Shown: positions 53,958 through 64,000 of the stretch, piece after piece
How the letters are laid out: every line of letters begins with the position of its first letter
Position numbering within the stretch: position 1 is the stretch's first letter
Source: Rhodobiaceae bacterium
GTDB lineage: Bacteria > Pseudomonadota > Alphaproteobacteria > Rhizobiales > Tepidamorphaceae
Assembly: GCA_020637985.1 (NCBI GenBank)
Contig: JACKJK010000006.1
Location: 248,001-312,000, forward strand
Length of the DNA: 64,000 bases
Direction: 5' to 3'
The notes under the pieces: generated by a model
What the model saw: the letters and a program-made list of their open reading frames with translations, nothing else
Told to the model about the DNA's origin: nothing
Databases searched by the model: none
Made by a program: the position numbers and the translations under genes

Positions 53958-54917
53958 TCAGGCGCGCGGGTGCGCGGCGCGATAGACGGCGACGAGGTGG
54001 GCCTCGTCGATGTCGGTATAGATCTGGGTCGTCGACAGGCTGGCATGGCCAAGCAGTTCCTGGATGGTGCGCAGGTCGCCACCGTTCATCAGGATGTGCG
54101 TTGCAAACGCATGACGCAGGGCATGCGGCGTCGCCGACTCCGGCAGGCCGAGCGCGCCGCGCAGCCGTTGCATGGTCCGCTGGACGATGCGCGGATTGAG
54201 CGGTCCGCCCCTTGCGCCGAGAAACACTGGCTTGTCTGTATCGACGGCGTAGGGGCATAGCCGGCGGTATTCGGCGATCGCCGCGCGGACCACCGGCAAA
54301 ACGGGAACGATGCGCGTCTTGCCGCCCTTGCCGGTGATGCGCAGAGTATCGCCGCCCGCGTCGGCCTGTCGGGCGGTCAGCGCCAGCGCCTCGGCGATGC
54401 GCAGGCCGGCGCCGTAGAGCAGGGTGAAGACGGCGATGTCGCGCGCCTCGATCCAGGGCTCGCCGGTCTCATCGAGGCCGATGCCGGCGCAGATGTCGGC
54501 GGCGTCGTCGGCCGAAACCGGCTTGGGCAGGGTGTGCGGCAACTTGGGGCCACGGATGGCCGTGAGCGCCGCCATCTCGATGCCGCGGGTCTTCAGCAGG
54601 TGACGCGACAGGCTGCGCAGCGCCGATAGCGCGCGCGCCAGCGAGCGGGCACCGATGTCGTCGCGCCGGCGCATGGCGAGGAAGGCGCGGATATCGGTAA
54701 CGCGGAGGGATGCCAGATCGGCGAGCGCCGGTGACTCTCCGAGATGCTCTTGCAGGAAAGCGAAGAACTGCGCCGCGTCGCGGCGGTAGGCTTCCAGCGT
54801 CTTCGGCGCGAGCCTGCGGCCGGTGGCGAGCGAATCGAGCCACTGCGCGGCAGCCTCGGCAAGGTCGCTGCCGGCTGCAGAAAAGGATGCGGGCTGGATT
54901 GGGGTGCTTGCGGGCAC
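53958..54917 (-). CDS. xerC: Tyrosine recombinase XerC
   Basis: Resolves chromosome dimers at dif together with XerD. 319 residues: N-terminal SAM-like core-binding domain (about 17-115), catalytic domain with Arg173, Lys197, His265, Arg268, His291 and nucleophile Tyr300 (LLGHASLSTTQIY). All catalytic residues are in place. Start GTG 54917 behind GGAGGAG. The fsa gene lies upstream in the same direction (98-base gap) and priA faces away from it, the standard order in rhizobia, so this is the housekeeping recombinase, not the integrase of a mobile element. No dif site was recognised nearby. Confidence 0.95.
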   Translation of the reverse strand: MPASTPIQPASFSAAGSDLAEAAAQWLDSLATGRRLAPKTLEAYRRDAAQFFAFLQEHLGESPALADLASLRVTDIRAFLAMRRRDDIGARSLARALSALRSLSRHLLKTRGIEMAALTAIRGPKLPHTLPKPVSADDAADICAGIGLDETGEPWIEARDIAVFTLLYGAGLRIAEALALTARQADAGGDTLRITGKGGKTRIVPVLPVVRAAIAEYRRLCPYAVDTDKPVFLGARGGPLNPRIVQRTMQRLRGALGLPESATPHALRHAFATHILMNGGDLRTIQELLGHASLSTTQIYTDIDEAHLVAVYRAAHPRA

Positions 54918-55015
54918 TGTCTCCTCCGTGTTCGGGAGAGACAGTGTCGCCCGGCCAGCGTTGAAACCGGATTAAGACGGCATGCGGCGTGTTGCGACCG
55001 GCGCGCTCGCCACTG

Positions 55016-55672
55016 TCAGAGGATCGTCTGGCCGGTCTTCGCCCAGTCGGCGGTGAAGGACTCGATACCCTTGTCGGTGAGCGGATGCTTGAGCAGCCCG
55101 CGCAGTACCGCCGGGGGGATGGTGGCGACGTCAGCACCGGCCAGCGCGCTGTCCTTGACGTGGTTGGGCGAGCGGATCGAGGCGGCGAGCACCTGCGTCT
55201 CCAGCGCGTCGTAGTTGTCGTAGATGACGCGGATCTCGCGGATCAGCTCCATGCCGTCGAGGCCGATGTCGTCGAGCCGCCCGATGAAGGGGGAGACGAA
55301 GGTGGCGCCGGCCTTGGCGGCGAGCAGGGCCTGGTTGGCGGAAAAGCATAGCGTCACGTTGACCATCGTGCCGGCGTCAGACAACGCGCGGCAGGCCTTC
55401 AGCCCGTCCCAGGTCATCGGTACCTTGATGGTGACGTTGGGCGCGATCTTCGCCAGCTCGCGCCCTTCCGCGATCATGCCGTCGGCATCGAACGCCGTCA
55501 CCTCGGCGCTGACCGGGCCGTCGACCACCTTGCAGATTTCCGCGATCGTGGTCTTGAAATCGCCGCCCGCCTTGGCGACGAGGGAGGGATTGGTGGTCAC
55601 CCCGTCGAGCAGGCCGGTGGTTGCCAGGTCGCGGATTTCGGTGAGGTCGGCGGTGTCGATGAAAAATTTCAT
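55016..55672 (-). CDS. fsa: Transaldolase-like fructose-6-phosphate aldolase
   Basis: Class I aldolase of the small transaldolase (TalC/Fsa) type, probably acting as transaldolase in the pentose phosphate pathway. 218 residues, the usual length. FFIDTADLTEI at 3-13, DGVTTNPSLVAK at 23-34, Schiff-base Lys83 in TIKVPMTWDG, CFSANQALLAAKAGATFVSPFIGRLDD split around 108-134. ATG 55672. It is divergent from priA over 138 bases that contain a GTTTAAAC palindrome (near 55715). Whether the activity is transaldolase or F6P aldolase cannot be told from sequence. Confidence 0.93.
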   Translation of the reverse strand: MKFFIDTADLTEIRDLATTGLLDGVTTNPSLVAKAGGDFKTTIAEICKVVDGPVSAEVTAFDADGMIAEGRELAKIAPNVTIKVPMTWDGLKACRALSDAGTMVNVTLCFSANQALLAAKAGATFVSPFIGRLDDIGLDGMELIREIRVIYDNYDALETQVLAASIRSPNHVKDSALAGADVATIPPAVLRGLLKHPLTDKGIESFTADWAKTGQTIL

Positions 55673-55810
55673 GGCGCTGGTCCCGGCGTGCGCGTTGCGG
55701 TTCGTTGCGCCCTGTTTAAACGATCCGTGCCGAAAGGGTAGCCTCGTGCGGAGAAAAGACGCGCGAATCGCCCGCTGCGGGCGCGGCGCGGGAACGAGGC
55801 CAGACATAGC

Positions 55811-57979
55811 GTGAGTGCAGCAACCGTCACCGTGCAATGCGCCGTCGCCGTCGACCAGGCCTACACGTATCTGGTGCGAGACGGGATGGAGCTTGCCCCC
55901 GGAGACATCGTCGCGGTGCCGCTTGGTCCGCGCGAGGCGTTGGGCTGCGTGTGGGACGAGCCGGCGGGCCCGGTCGATGCGAGGAAGCTGCGGCCGGTTT
56001 CGGCGCGCCTCGATGTTCCGCCGCTGAACAAGCGGCTGATGGAGTTCGTCGACTGGGTGGCGCGCTACACGCTCGCCGAGCGCGGCATGGTGCTGAAGAT
56101 GGTGCTGCGCGCGCCCGACGTGCTGGCGGCGGAAAAGCCGGTTACCGGCGTCGTGTGGCACGGCGAGGTTCCCGAACGCATCACGCCGGCGCGCAAGCGG
56201 GTGCTCGAACATCTGGCGGAACAGGCCGTGTGGCCGAAGTCGGCGCTTGCCGATGTCAGCGGCGTTTCGCCGGGCGTCGTCGACGGGCTGATCGATGCGG
56301 GCGTGCTGGAGCGCACCGACCTCACCATGAAGCCGGTGATCGCGCAGCCGGACCCGGAGCACGCCAGCGCCGGCCTCAACGCAGACCAGGCGGCGGCGGC
56401 TGGCAAGCTCGCCGAACGGGTGCGCACCGGCACCTTCGGCGTCGCGCTGCTCGACGGGGTGACCGGCTCGGGCAAGACCGAGGTCTATTTCGAGGCGATT
56501 GCCGAGGCCTTGCGCTGCGGGCGGCAGGTGCTGGTGCTGCTGCCGGAAATCGCGTTGACGCAGGATTTCCTCGACCGCTTCGCGCGCCGGTTCGGGGCGC
56601 CGCCGGGTGAGTGGCATTCCGGCGTGTCGGGCCGGGCGCAGGCGCGGGTGTGGCGCGGCGTTGCCTGCGGCGAGGTGCGCGTGGTGGCCGGGGCGCGCTC
56701 GGCGCTGTTCCTGCCGTTTGCCGACCTCGGTCTGATCGTCGTCGACGAGGAACACGACCCGGCCTTCAAGCAGGAGGACCGCGCCAGCTACCACGCCCGC
56801 GACATGGCGGTGAAACGCGGCCACATCGGCGATTTCGCGATCATACTTTCGTCGGCCACGCCATCGGTGGAAAGCCGCGCCAATGCGGACGCCGGGCGCT
56901 ATGCCCACGTCCATCTGCCGGAGCGCTTCGGCGGCGCCGCGATGCCGGACATCGGCCTGATCGACATGCGCGAGGGGGGACCCGAGCGCGGGCGTTTCCT
57001 CGCCCCGAAGCTGGTGGAAGCGATCGCGCAGGCCTGCGATGTCGGCCAGCAGAGTCTCGTCTTCCTGAATCGGCGCGGTTACGCGCCGCTGACGCTGTGC
57101 CGGCGCTGCGGGTTCCGCTTCGAGTGCCCCAATTGCACCGCCTGGCTGGTCGAGCACCGGTTCCGGCACAGGCTGGTGTGCCACCATTGCGGCTACGAGC
57201 GCCCCGTGCCGCCGGCGTGCCCGAATTGCCAGGCGACGGACAGCCTGGTCGCCTGCGGCCCCGGCGTGGAGCGCATCGCCGAGGAACTGGCCGAGTTCTT
57301 TCCCGACCAGCGCATCGCCGTGCTGTCGAGCGATCTCATTCCCGGTATCCGGGCCATGCGCGCGCTGCTGGAAGAGATTGCCGCGGGCCGTGTCGACATC
57401 GTCATCGGCACGCAACTGGTGGCAAAGGGTCACAATTTCCCGCTGATGAGCGTGGTTGGCGTGGTCGATGCCGACGTGGCGCTGCAAAGCGCCGACCCGC
57501 GCGCGGCCGAGCGCACCTACCAGATCGTCAGCCAGGTCGTCGGACGCGCCGGGCGCGACGGCACGCCGGCTCGCGCCTTCATCCAGACCTACGTGCCCGA
57601 CAACCCGGTGCTGCAGGCGATCGTCGCGGGCGACCGGGAAGCCTTCTACGCGCGCGAGCTGGAGGTGCGCAAACGCGCAGGGATGCCGCCGTTCGGGCGG
57701 CTCGGCGCGTTGATCGTCTCAGGCCGCGAGCGGCAGGGCGTGCAGGCCTACGCGCGGGCGCTGAAGGGGGCGGCGCCGCGGATAGGCGAGGGCGAAATCC
57801 TGGGGCCGGCGGAAGCGCCGATCGCCATGATCCGCGGCCGCTACCGGATGCGCTTGCTGGTGCGCACGGCGCGCCACGTGGACCTGTCGGGGCTGGTGCG
57901 CGGATGGCTCGCGGCCGCCCCGCCGCCGACCGGAGGCATCCGTGTCCAGGTCGACATCGACCCGGTATCGTTTCTCTAG
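55811..57979 (+). CDS. priA: Primosomal helicase PriA
   Basis: Replication restart helicase that recognises stalled forks and loads DnaB. 722 residues: N-terminal fork-binding domain (1-180), helicase core with Walker A DGVTGSGKTEVY near 216-227 and DEEHD near 315 (DEAH-type motif II), and the eight-cysteine zinc region near 433-480 (CRRCGF, CPNC, CHHC, CPNC), typical of PriA. KGHNFP and VVGRAGR follow. Start GTG 55811; no ATG nearby fits the family start. Followed by a 392-base gap before the atp operon. Confidence 0.97.
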   Translation: MSAATVTVQCAVAVDQAYTYLVRDGMELAPGDIVAVPLGPREALGCVWDEPAGPVDARKLRPVSARLDVPPLNKRLMEFVDWVARYTLAERGMVLKMVLRAPDVLAAEKPVTGVVWHGEVPERITPARKRVLEHLAEQAVWPKSALADVSGVSPGVVDGLIDAGVLERTDLTMKPVIAQPDPEHASAGLNADQAAAAGKLAERVRTGTFGVALLDGVTGSGKTEVYFEAIAEALRCGRQVLVLLPEIALTQDFLDRFARRFGAPPGEWHSGVSGRAQARVWRGVACGEVRVVAGARSALFLPFADLGLIVVDEEHDPAFKQEDRASYHARDMAVKRGHIGDFAIILSSATPSVESRANADAGRYAHVHLPERFGGAAMPDIGLIDMREGGPERGRFLAPKLVEAIAQACDVGQQSLVFLNRRGYAPLTLCRRCGFRFECPNCTAWLVEHRFRHRLVCHHCGYERPVPPACPNCQATDSLVACGPGVERIAEELAEFFPDQRIAVLSSDLIPGIRAMRALLEEIAAGRVDIVIGTQLVAKGHNFPLMSVVGVVDADVALQSADPRAAERTYQIVSQVVGRAGRDGTPARAFIQTYVPDNPVLQAIVAGDREAFYARELEVRKRAGMPPFGRLGALIVSGRERQGVQAYARALKGAAPRIGEGEILGPAEAPIAMIRGRYRMRLLVRTARHVDLSGLVRGWLAAAPPPTGGIRVQVDIDPVSFL

Positions 57980-58371
57980 CGGCAACGCTCGGCGCAAGGC
58001 GATTGACGGCCAATCGGGCTGGCGGGGAGTTTTGCTTGCGCACAGGGCCCCACGGTGTGTTGCACGCCCAATATGAGTGTGCTAGGTCCCAGCGCGTTCT
58101 TGCAGCGGGGGCTGTTTCCGGCGTGCATCCGGCTTGTCGAAAGCCAAGTGCACCGGGAAGCACCGAAGCAGGCCGGCCGGGGCGATACGGGGGCGATGAC
58201 CCCCACGCCGAACGGCCGCAGGCAGGAACCGCAAGGCGTCAACATCCAGGCCGATGACTTGGATCCGAAGCCGCGGCACCACCCGGCCGGCACCAGCCGA
58301 AGCCAAGGGGCCGGTGCTGCAACAGCATGCGGATCGGCGAAACGGCCTCGAAATCGAGAGAGACACGCAGC
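57980..58371. other. 392-base leader/intergenic region before the atp operon
   Basis: No convincing gene; open frames here lack a ribosome-binding site and family likeness. It must carry the atp promoter. A possible sigma70 site is TTGCAC at 58060-58065 with TAGGTC at 58083-58088 (17-base spacer, weak -10), giving a leader of nearly 280 bases. A GGGGG/CCCCC hairpin lies near 58190-58205. Nothing resembles a known riboswitch. Confidence 0.5.
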
Positions 58372-58925
58372 GTGGACGACTCGATCGTAAGCGGCGTAGC
58401 CGGACGGTACGCGAACGCTCTGTTCGATCTTGCCAAGGACTCGAAATCCGTGCCCGCCGTGGCGAAGGATCTCGACGGCTTTGCCGAGATGCTGGACGCG
58501 AGCGACGACCTGACCCGGCTGGTGCGCAGCCCGGTCTTCAGCGCCGAGGATCAGATCCGGGCGCTCGACGCGGTCCTGGCCAAGGCCAAGATCGGTGGAC
58601 TGACAGCGAATTTCCTGCGGCTCGTGGCACGCAACCGGCGCCTGTTCGCCGTTGCCGACATGATCCGCGGTTTCCGCGCGCTTGTCGCCGCGGACAAGGG
58701 CGAGATGACCGCAGAGGTCACCAGCGCCCAGAAGCTCACTGCCGCTCAGGCAAAGTCCCTGCAGGCTGCCCTCAAGTCGGTCACCGGCAAGACGGTCGCT
58801 CTGAGCGAAACGGTGGATGAATCGATCATCGGCGGCCTTATTGTGAAGGTCGGCAGCCGGATGATCGACACCTCTATCCGCACCAAACTGAATTCTCTCA
58901 AGACACGCATGAAAGAGGTCGGCTG

Positions 58926-58926
<1 letters not shown>
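58372..58926 (+). CDS. atpH: ATP synthase F1 delta subunit
   Basis: Peripheral-stalk subunit linking F1 to the b subunits. 184 residues, the usual length. SGVAGRYANALFDLA near 6-20 starts the conserved N-terminal helical bundle; the C terminus TVDESIIGGLIVKVGSRMIDTSIRTKL near 142-168 is the delta signature. The start is taken as GTG 58372 with GAGAGA upstream; an ATG at 58327 would add 15 residues without homology. Its stop overlaps the atpA start by one base (TGATG). Confidence 0.95.
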
Positions 58927-60455
<1,529 letters not shown>

Positions 60456-60497
60456 GCGCGGCACGAGCCGAGCTGAAAGGCACAGAGCGGAGGCGAC

Positions 60498-61370
60498 ATG
60501 CCGAGCCTGAAAGACCTACGCAACCGCATCGCCTCGGTCAAAGCGACGCGGAAGATCACCAAGGCCATGCAGATGGTCGCGGCGGCCAAGCTGCGCCGCG
60601 CGCAGACCGCTGCCGATGCCGCGCGCCCCTACGCGGAGCGCATGAGCACGGTGCTGGGCTCGCTGGCAGCCGGCATTGCCGGCCAGCCGGGGGCGCCGGA
60701 ACTGATGGTGGGGACGGGCAGGGACGATACGCACCTGCTGGTCGTGTGCACCGCCGAACGCGGGCTGTGCGGCGGCTTCAACTCCTCGATCGCCAAGCTG
60801 GCGCGCGACCACGCCAACGCGCTGATGCGCGAAGGCAAGACGGTCAAGCTGATGTGCGTCGGGCGCAAGGGGCATGACGTCCTGAAGCGGCTGTTCGGCA
60901 AGCAGATCGTGGATGTCGTCGACCTGCGCGGCGTTCGCCAGCTCGGCTTCGGCGAGGGCGAGATGATCGCCGAGAAGGTGCTGAAGCTGTTCGAGGCCGG
61001 CGAGTTCGACGTCTGTACCCTGTTCTACTCGACCTTCAAGTCGGTGGTGTCTCAGGTGCCGACGCAGTTGCGCCTGATCCCGGCGCAGTTCGATGCCAAC
61101 GAGGGCGGCGCCGGCGTCAATTTCGAATACGAACCCGACGAGAACGAAATTCTCGCCGACCTGCTGCCGCGCAATGTGGCGGTGCAGGTGTTCCGGGCAC
61201 TGCTGGAAAACGCGGCCGGCGAGCAGGGCGCGCGAATGTCTGCGATGGACAACGCGACGCGCAACGCGGGCGACATGATCGACAAGCTGACGCTGAGCTA
61301 CAACCGCCAGCGCCAGGCACAGATCACCAAGGAACTCATCGAGATCATCTCGGGCGCGGAAGCGCTCTGA
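60498..61370 (+). CDS. atpG: ATP synthase F1 gamma subunit
   Basis: Central rotating shaft of F1. 290 residues: N-terminal coiled helix MPSLKDLRNRIASVKATRKITKAMQMVAAAKLRRA (split by pattern), ERGLCGGFNSSI near 90-101, and the C-terminal helix ending in RNAGDMIDKLTLSYNRQRQAQITKELIEIISGA (pattern noted, not one run). ATG 60498 with GGAGG-like site (GCGGAGGC). The gap to atpA is 42 bases and to atpD 25 bases. Confidence 0.99.
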   Translation: MPSLKDLRNRIASVKATRKITKAMQMVAAAKLRRAQTAADAARPYAERMSTVLGSLAAGIAGQPGAPELMVGTGRDDTHLLVVCTAERGLCGGFNSSIAKLARDHANALMREGKTVKLMCVGRKGHDVLKRLFGKQIVDVVDLRGVRQLGFGEGEMIAEKVLKLFEAGEFDVCTLFYSTFKSVVSQVPTQLRLIPAQFDANEGGAGVNFEYEPDENEILADLLPRNVAVQVFRALLENAAGEQGARMSAMDNATRNAGDMIDKLTLSYNRQRQAQITKELIEIISGAEAL

Positions 61371-61395
61371 GGACAGCTGATCAGGGGAAAGACCG

Positions 61396-62841
61396 ATGGC
61401 AGCGAAGAAGACAACGGCAAAAGGCAAGGCGACCGGACGTATCCGTCAGGTCATGGGCGCGGTCGTGGACGTGCAGTTCGATGGCGAACTGCCGCCGATC
61501 CTGAACGCCCTGGAAACCGACAACGGCGGCAACCGGCTGGTCCTGGAAGTGGCGCAGCACCTCGGCGAGAACACCGTGCGCACGGTCGCCATGGACACCT
61601 CCGAGGGTCTCGTTCGCGGCCAGCCCGTGGTCGATACCGGCGCACCGATCGCGGTGCCGGTCGGTGACGGCACTCTGGGCCGCATCATGAACGTCATCGG
61701 CGAGCCGGTCGACGAAGCCGGCGCGATCCCGCACGACACCAAGCGCGCGATCCACCAGCCGGCGCCGGAGTTCGTCGAGCAGTCGACGGAACAGGAAATC
61801 CTCGTCACCGGCATCAAGGTCGTCGATCTGCTGGCGCCCTACGCGAAGGGCGGCAAGATCGGCCTGTTCGGCGGCGCGGGCGTCGGCAAGACCGTGCTGA
61901 TCATGGAGCTGATCAACAACGTCGCCAAGGCGCACGGCGGCTACTCGGTGTTCGCCGGCGTTGGCGAGCGTACCCGCGAGGGCAACGACCTCTATCACGA
62001 GATGATCGAGTCCGGGGTGAACAAGAAGGGCGGCGGCGAGGGTTCCAAGGCTGCGCTGGTTTACGGCCAGATGAACGAGCCTCCCGGTGCGCGTGCGCGC
62101 GTCGGCATCACCGGACTGACGGTCGCCGAGCACTTCCGCGACCAGGGCCAGGACGTGCTGTTCTTCGTCGACAACATCTTCCGCTTCACGCAGGCGGGCT
62201 CGGAAGTGTCGGCGCTGCTGGGCCGTATTCCTTCCGCCGTGGGCTACCAGCCGACGCTGGCAACCGACATGGGCGCTCTGCAGGAGCGCATCACGACAAC
62301 GACGAAGGGTTCGATCACCTCGGTGCAGGCCATTTACGTGCCCGCCGACGACCTGACCGACCCGGCGCCGGCGACCTCGTTCGCGCACCTTGATGCGACG
62401 ACCGTGCTGTCGCGCGGCATCGCGGAAAAGGGCATCTATCCGGCGGTGGATCCGCTCGATTCGACCTCGCGCATGCTGGAGCCGCGCATTCTCGGCGAAG
62501 AGCACTACAACGTGGCGCGCCGCGTTCAGGAAATCCTGCAGCGCTACAAGGCCCTGCAGGACATCATCGCCATTCTCGGCATGGACGAGCTGTCGGAAGA
62601 GGACAAGCTCGTCGTGGCGCGCGCGCGCAAGATCGAACGCTTCCTGTCGCAGCCGTTCTTCGTCGCCGAAGTGTTCACCGGTTCGCCGGGCAAGCTGGTG
62701 GCGCTCGAAGACACCATCAAGGGCTTCAAGGGCCTTTGCGACGGCGAATACGATCACCTTCCGGAAGCTGCCTTCTACATGGTCGGCACCATCGAGGAAG
62801 CGATCGAGAAGGCGCAGAAGCTCGCTGCCGAAGCGGCCTGA
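61396..62841 (+). CDS. atpD: ATP synthase F1 beta subunit
   Basis: Catalytic subunit that makes ATP. 481 residues. A short Lys/Ala/Thr extension (1-14) precedes GRIRQVMGAVVDVQF. Walker A GGAGVGKTVLI near 156-166, GERTREGNDLY near 195, the catalytic-loop FFVDNIFRFTQAGSEVSALLGR split near 257-278, and the beta signature PAVDPLDSTSR near 352. ATG 61396 after AGGGGAAAG. Confidence 0.99.
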   Translation: MAAKKTTAKGKATGRIRQVMGAVVDVQFDGELPPILNALETDNGGNRLVLEVAQHLGENTVRTVAMDTSEGLVRGQPVVDTGAPIAVPVGDGTLGRIMNVIGEPVDEAGAIPHDTKRAIHQPAPEFVEQSTEQEILVTGIKVVDLLAPYAKGGKIGLFGGAGVGKTVLIMELINNVAKAHGGYSVFAGVGERTREGNDLYHEMIESGVNKKGGGEGSKAALVYGQMNEPPGARARVGITGLTVAEHFRDQGQDVLFFVDNIFRFTQAGSEVSALLGRIPSAVGYQPTLATDMGALQERITTTTKGSITSVQAIYVPADDLTDPAPATSFAHLDATTVLSRGIAEKGIYPAVDPLDSTSRMLEPRILGEEHYNVARRVQEILQRYKALQDIIAILGMDELSEEDKLVVARARKIERFLSQPFFVAEVFTGSPGKLVALEDTIKGFKGLCDGEYDHLPEAAFYMVGTIEEAIEKAQKLAAEAA

Positions 62842-62867
62842 CGCGGCATCCTGACGGGAGAGGCTGA

Positions 62868-63275
62868 ATGGCCGAGACGCTGAAATTCGAACTGGTGTCG
62901 CCGGAGGAGCTGCTGCTTTCCGGGGATGCGTTCGAGGCAACGGTACCCGGGGTCGAGGGCGAATTCGGCGTGCTGCCGCGGCACGCGCCGTTCGTCTCGG
63001 CGCTGCGCACCGGCATCCTGACGGTGAAGATGGCCGACGGCTCGACGCATGAAATCCTCGTGCGCGGGCTGGCGCAGGCCGGCCCGGATGCGCTCACCGT
63101 TCTGGCGGAAGTCGCCGTGCGTGTCGGCGACTACAATGCCGAGCAGGTCGCCAGCGACATCCGCGACACGGAGGAAGATGTCCGTGACGCGACCGACGAG
63201 ACGACGCGCGTCAGGGCGGCGACCCGGCTGAAGCACCTGAAGGACATGCAGGACGTGATGCAGGCGCGGCACTAG
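62868..63275 (+). CDS. atpC: ATP synthase F1 epsilon subunit
   Basis: Central-stalk subunit and inhibitor of ATP hydrolysis. 135 residues: N-terminal ten-stranded beta sandwich (about 1-85, ESPEEL-like start FELVSPEELLLSG, GEFGVLPRHAPFVSALRTG near 27-45) and a C-terminal helical hairpin (about 90-135). ATG 62868, 26 bases after atpD, with GGGAGAGG upstream. Last gene of the operon; a strong terminator follows 55 bases later. Confidence 0.97.
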   Translation: MAETLKFELVSPEELLLSGDAFEATVPGVEGEFGVLPRHAPFVSALRTGILTVKMADGSTHEILVRGLAQAGPDALTVLAEVAVRVGDYNAEQVASDIRDTEEDVRDATDETTRVRAATRLKHLKDMQDVMQARH

Positions 63276-63330
63276 GGTCAGCAGCCGTGCGCGGCTGCGC
63301 GCATTGCGATCCTGATTGCGAGATGATGAA

Positions 63331-63355
63331 GGGAGCCCGAAACGGCTCCCTTTTT
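63331..63355 (+). terminator. Rho-independent terminator of the atp operon
   Basis: GGGAGCC (63331-63337) pairs with GGCTCCC (63344-63350), followed by TTTTT. It sits between atpC and the convergent rppH stop. Confidence 0.9.
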
Positions 63356-63370
63356 CGTTTCGCGGTTGCT

Positions 63371-63883
63371 CTAGGCCACGAGGTGGTGGAACGCCTGCAC
63401 GACCTGTTCGTAGACGCCGCGCTTGAAGGGCACGACGAGGCCCGGCAGCGAGTCCATCTCGGCCCAGCGCCATTCGTCGAACTCAGGCTTGTGGTGCCCG
63501 CCACCAGGACTGGCGACGTCGATCTCGGATTCCTCGCCGGTGAAGCGCAGCGCGAACCAGCGCTGTTTCTGGCCGCGATAGCGCCCCTTCCAGCTGATGC
63601 CGATCAGATCGGGCGGCAGGTCGTATGTGAGCCAGCCGGGGGTCTCGGCGACGATTTCCGCGGAGGTGACATTGGTCTCCTCGAAGAGCTCGCGGGAAGC
63701 CGCCGTGCGCGGATCTTCCCCCTCGTCGACGCCGCCCTGCGGCATCTGCCACCAGTTGCCTGGACCCTCTGCGTCGGTCTCGTGGTCGGTCCTGCGGCCG
63801 ACCCATACCTGGCCGCGGGCATTGAGGAGCATCACGCCAACGCACGGGCGGTAGGGCAGGCGGGTGGGGTCGATGTCTGTCAT
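63371..63883 (-). CDS. rppH: RNA pyrophosphohydrolase (Nudix)
   Basis: Removes pyrophosphate from the 5' triphosphate end of mRNA, starting decay. 170 residues with YRPCVGVMLLN near 11-21 and the Nudix box GGVDEGEDPRTAASREL...EETNV at about 50-72. WWQMPQGG immediately before it and the C-terminal WAEMDSLPGLVVPFKRGVYEQVV are typical of RppH. ATG 63883; a longer start at 63916 has no support. Stop is 15 bases past the atp terminator. Confidence 0.95.
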   Translation of the reverse strand: MTDIDPTRLPYRPCVGVMLLNARGQVWVGRRTDHETDAEGPGNWWQMPQGGVDEGEDPRTAASRELFEETNVTSAEIVAETPGWLTYDLPPDLIGISWKGRYRGQKQRWFALRFTGEESEIDVASPGGGHHKPEFDEWRWAEMDSLPGLVVPFKRGVYEQVVQAFHHLVA

Positions 63884-63952
63884 GATCGTTCTTGTCGGAA
63901 GGTGCCGGGAAGGCAATAAGACGGTCTCAGCGATGGATCGAAACGCACTGCC

Positions 63953-64000
63953 TCACATAGGCCCGCTCTTGAGGAGCGCGGTAAGCGGGACGATCGCGAT
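63953..64000 (-). CDS. C-terminal end of a probable divergent polysaccharide deacetylase
   Basis: Only the last 15 codons are in the window: IAIVPLTALLKSGPM and a TGA stop. The residues resemble the tail of the divergent polysaccharide deacetylase family (a -xIAxVPxSALLK- ending), and that gene commonly lies directly before rppH in the Hyphomicrobiales. Seventy bases separate this stop from the rppH start. The identification leans on gene order and a very short match. Confidence 0.45.
   Translation of the reverse strand: MAIVPLTALLKSGPM

Noticed and set aside
53958..54917. Tyrosine recombinase as the integrase of a mobile element
   Set aside because: Sequence and neighbours (fsa, priA) match chromosomal xerC. 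No direct repeats, excision genes or phage genes are near.

Overview
The window is a GC-rich, densely packed stretch of chromosome from an alphaproteobacterium, most likely of the Hyphomicrobiales (Rhizobiales) type. This rests on gene order: tsaD-gpsA-YciI-like with hemC-hemD-mitofilin-like-HemY-like facing away from them; rsmB-heparinase-like-purH; a very large NAD-glutamate dehydrogenase; mdh-sucC-sucD-sucA-sucB-lpdA in one run; priA facing fsa and xerC; and atpHAGDC followed by rppH. No species can be named from the sequence alone. I see no insertion sequence, prophage, CRISPR array, plasmid gene or rRNA. There is one tRNA, Thr(CGT).

Layout. 1-3.4 kb: mostly minus-strand accessory enzymes (truncated SDR dehydrogenase, TerB-like protein, GH130-like beta-propeller, exported metallo-beta-lactamase-fold protein) and the tRNA. 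3.5-8.5 kb: minus-strand heme block hemC-hemD-mitofilin-like-HemY-like. 8.6-14 kb: tsaD-gpsA-YciI-like, a family 90 glycosyltransferase, an EVE-domain protein, an ETF-beta-type lysine methyltransferase and a DUF1761 protein. 14-21 kb: acs, a small exported protein, an L,D-transpeptidase, gamma-glutamyltransferase and a TadG-like von Willebrand protein. 21-29 kb: DUF1674/SdhAF4-like, htpX, rsmB, heparinase-like, purH, a YbjQ-like protein and an MFS exporter. 29-34 kb: NAD-glutamate dehydrogenase. 34-39 kb: AhpD-like proteins, a LysR regulator divergent from mmsA, a lipoprotein and a GST. 39-50 kb: zapE and the TCA run, with two extra genes inside it (an exported protein between sucC and sucD, and a MAPEG membrane protein between sucB and lpdA). 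50-54 kb: a small YadA-like trimeric autotransporter whose stop codon overlaps the start of an exported partner gene, another LysR regulator and two tiny envelope proteins. 54-58 kb: xerC, fsa and priA. 58-64 kb: the F1 ATP synthase operon, rppH and the tail of a probable divergent polysaccharide deacetylase.

How it works together: acs, ggt, gdh and mmsA feed acetyl-CoA, glutamate, 2-oxoglutarate and propionyl-CoA into the TCA genes mdh-suc-lpdA, and the atp operon turns the resulting proton gradient into ATP. The heme block supplies respiratory cofactors and may shape inner membranes through the mitofilin-like protein. The SdhAF4-like and ETF-beta methyltransferase genes add to a respiratory-chain theme.

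Most of the window is conserved housekeeping sequence, and I do not see a clearly new multigene system. The most distinctive candidates are the autotransporter/partner gene pair, the metallo-beta-lactamase-fold protein whose metal motif is mostly replaced, the extra genes inside the TCA run and a long hairpin ahead of sucA.
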